DNA from: an uncultured Nitrospinaceae bacterium | GTDB taxonomy: Bacteria > Nitrospinota > Nitrospinia > Nitrospinales > VA-1 | Direction: 5' to 3' | Length of the DNA stretch: 6,848 bases | Assembly: GCA_938073925.1 (NCBI GenBank) | Contig: CALJGH010000143.1 | Span: 1-6,848, forward strand | Shown: positions 5,373 to 6,848 of the stretch, piece after piece | Numbering within the stretch: position 1 is the first letter of the stretch | How the letters are laid out: each line of letters starts with the position of its first letter | Program-made: the position numbers and the translations under genes | Notes under the pieces: model-generated | The model's input: the letters and a program-made list of their open reading frames with translations, nothing else | The model's database searches: none | What the model was told of the DNA's origin: nothing

Positions 5373-6848
5373 TCAGATACTCAATTTATCCAGTTTTTGC
5401 CGACTCATCGTACAGTCGAAGAAAGTGCGACTTACAAACACTGCCGTAAACATGCTTGCCGCAATACCAATACAAAGAGTAATGGCAAAGCCTTTAATCG
5501 GCCCAGTACCAAATTGAAACAACACGACCGCCGCTATAAAAGTGGTGATGTTTGCATCCACGATGGTACGAAACGCCTTTGAAAAACCCGCCTCAATCGC
5601 GGCCCGCACTGTTTTACCGAGTTTTACTTCTTCGCGTATTCTTTCAAAGACAAGAACGTTTGCATCGATCGCCATACCTACCGTGAGGATAATTCCTGCA
5701 ATGCCCGGCAAGGTCAATGCGGCACCAAAATAAGCCAGCGCACCGACAAGTATAACAATGTTCAGAGTCAATGCAGTAACTGCAATCACCCCTGACAGTT
5801 TGTAATAAATAAGAATGAACACAACTACTAAGATTCCGCCAAAAATGATTGAGCTTATACCCTTGTTAATTGAATCCTGTCCGAGGGATGGCCCCACCGT
5901 TCTGTTTTCCAGAATCACCACCGGTGCAGGCAAAGCACCCGCACGCAGAATGATGGCCAGATCGCGCGCATCTTCTGAAGTAAATTGACCTGTTATCTGC
6001 GCTCGACCTCCAGGAATAGCATCCTGAATTACTGGCGCGGAATAAACATTGTCATCGAGAACAATAGCCAAACGCTTCCTAATATTTTCGCGCGTAACCT
6101 CATGAAAGATCATCGCGCCTACGCTATTAAAATTTAGCGCAACATAGGGTTCGTTGAAATCCCCGTCAAACCTTACTTCAGCACCGGTCAAAGTTTCTCC
6201 CGTCAATACCGTACGTTTCTTCAGGAGAAAAGGCTCTTTAGTAATTTCCCCGGTTTCTTTATTTTCTTTCCGCGTATATAGAATTTCTGACTCTTCTGGA
6301 ACCCGACCCGCTAAAGCTTCTTGCAGGCTGTTGTCTTCGTCTACTAGTTTGAATTCCAGACGAGCTGTTTTTCCAATGAGGTTGATCGCTCGCTCGGGAT
6401 CTTTCACTCCAGGCAATTGAATCAGAATGCGCCGTTCCCCCTGTACCTGAATAGTCGGCTCTGATACTCCGAACTGATCCACCCGGTTTCGGATGGTTTC
6501 CAACCCTTGACTAACAGCGTTTTCTTCGATCTGTTTTACTTGATCCGCATCCAATTCATAAACCAGACCCAAACCATCCGAGTCTTCACTGACCTTAGTA
6601 AAGAATGAATAACCTTCCATGACCTTTTTAACAGGAGGCAAGTCAAGAGCATCCACCATGCGAATATTTACCTGCAATTTATCAAAAATTGCTTTAATAC
6701 GGTCAACCTCTAAATCCTCTTCTCCGATATCGCGTTTGATATCATCAGCCAAACGTTCCAAGCTGGCTTCGACTGCTTTTTCTACCTTCACCTCAAGTAC
6801 CAAATGCATGCCGCCTTGCAAATCCAACCCTAAAGAAATTTTCTCTTT
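5373..6848 (-). CDS. secD: Protein translocase subunit SecD, 5' end beyond the window
   Basis: The C-terminal 491 residues of SecD, partner of SecF. The reading frame is open through the right edge. The first visible residues, KEKISLGLDLQGGMHL, include the conserved GLDLQGG that follows TM1, so the true start and TM1 (roughly 30-45 residues) lie outside. The TTG at 6827 is the Leu of GLDLQGG and not a start. In fragment numbering the periplasmic P1 region carries QGLETIRNRVDQFGVSEP (114-131) and QLPGV (144-148). Five C-terminal TM segments are near 331-348, 354-374, 378-397, 431-447 and 453-473. GMAIDANVLVFERIREE (391-407) contains D395, equivalent to the proton-relay aspartate D340 of Thermus SecDF. 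It ends in TGA two bases before secF. yajC often precedes secD, but that position is not visible here. Confidence 0.97.
   Translation of the reverse strand, partial: KEKISLGLDLQGGMHLVLEVKVEKAVEASLERLADDIKRDIGEEDLEVDRIKAIFDKLQVNIRMVDALDLPPVKKVMEGYSFFTKVSEDSDGLGLVYELDADQVKQIEENAVSQGLETIRNRVDQFGVSEPTIQVQGERRILIQLPGVKDPERAINLIGKTARLEFKLVDEDNSLQEALAGRVPEESEILYTRKENKETGEITKEPFLLKKRTVLTGETLTGAEVRFDGDFNEPYVALNFNSVGAMIFHEVTRENIRKRLAIVLDDNVYSAPVIQDAIPGGRAQITGQFTSEDARDLAIILRAGALPAPVVILENRTVGPSLGQDSINKGISSIIFGGILVVVFILIYYKLSGVIAVTALTLNIVILVGALAYFGAALTLPGIAGIILTVGMAIDANVLVFERIREEVKLGKTVRAAIEAGFSKAFRTIVDANITTFIAAVVLFQFGTGPIKGFAITLCIGIAASMFTAVFVSRTFFDCTMSRQKLDKLSI

Noticed and set aside
5373..6827. SecD starting at 6827
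   Set aside because: The codon is TTG within the conserved GLDLQGG motif, and the frame continues to the window edge with family-typical residues (KEKISLG).

Overview
The window comes from a Gram-negative bacterium of moderate GC content. The evidence is a secreted PAP2 phosphatase with a Sec-type signal peptide, separate secD and secF genes, a type A RNase P RNA, and a DUF164-type coiled-coil/zinc-ribbon gene. This set, together with an OleC-type enzyme, would fit a deltaproteobacterial or Nitrospinota-like lineage. That placement is inference only; nothing in the window fixes the taxon. I see no phage genes, transposase, tRNA, CRISPR array or other mobile element.

Layout. Positions 38-1663 (+) encode an adenylate-forming enzyme of the OleC (beta-lactone synthetase) type, probably the last gene of its operon. 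It converges, with four bases between the stops, on a minus-strand PAP2 phosphatase (1668-2678), which has a plausible promoter just upstream at 2719-2746. A gap with no clear large gene (2747-2940) leads to a small predicted single-span membrane protein (2941-3135, +). From 3187 to the right edge everything reads on the minus strand. In transcription order this is secD (5' end outside the window), secF, a DUF164-type coiled-coil/zinc-ribbon protein, and rnpB, the RNase P RNA.

Functional grouping. SecD and SecF form the proton-driven accessory complex of the Sec translocon; their genes are two bases apart and surely co-expressed. The zinc-ribbon gene runs directly into rnpB: its stop codon lies inside the 5' strand of the RNase P P1 helix, a 10-base overlap. 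The OleC-like enzyme would make a beta-lactone from a 2-alkyl-3-hydroxy fatty acid for long-chain olefin synthesis. Its expected partners (OleA, OleB, OleD) are not in the window and could only lie upstream or elsewhere.

Most of the window is well-known core biology. The observations most worth checking are the zinc-ribbon/rnpB overlap, the orphan-looking 3' end of the ole gene, and the small ORFs at 2776-3135. I do not see convincing evidence of a new multi-gene system.
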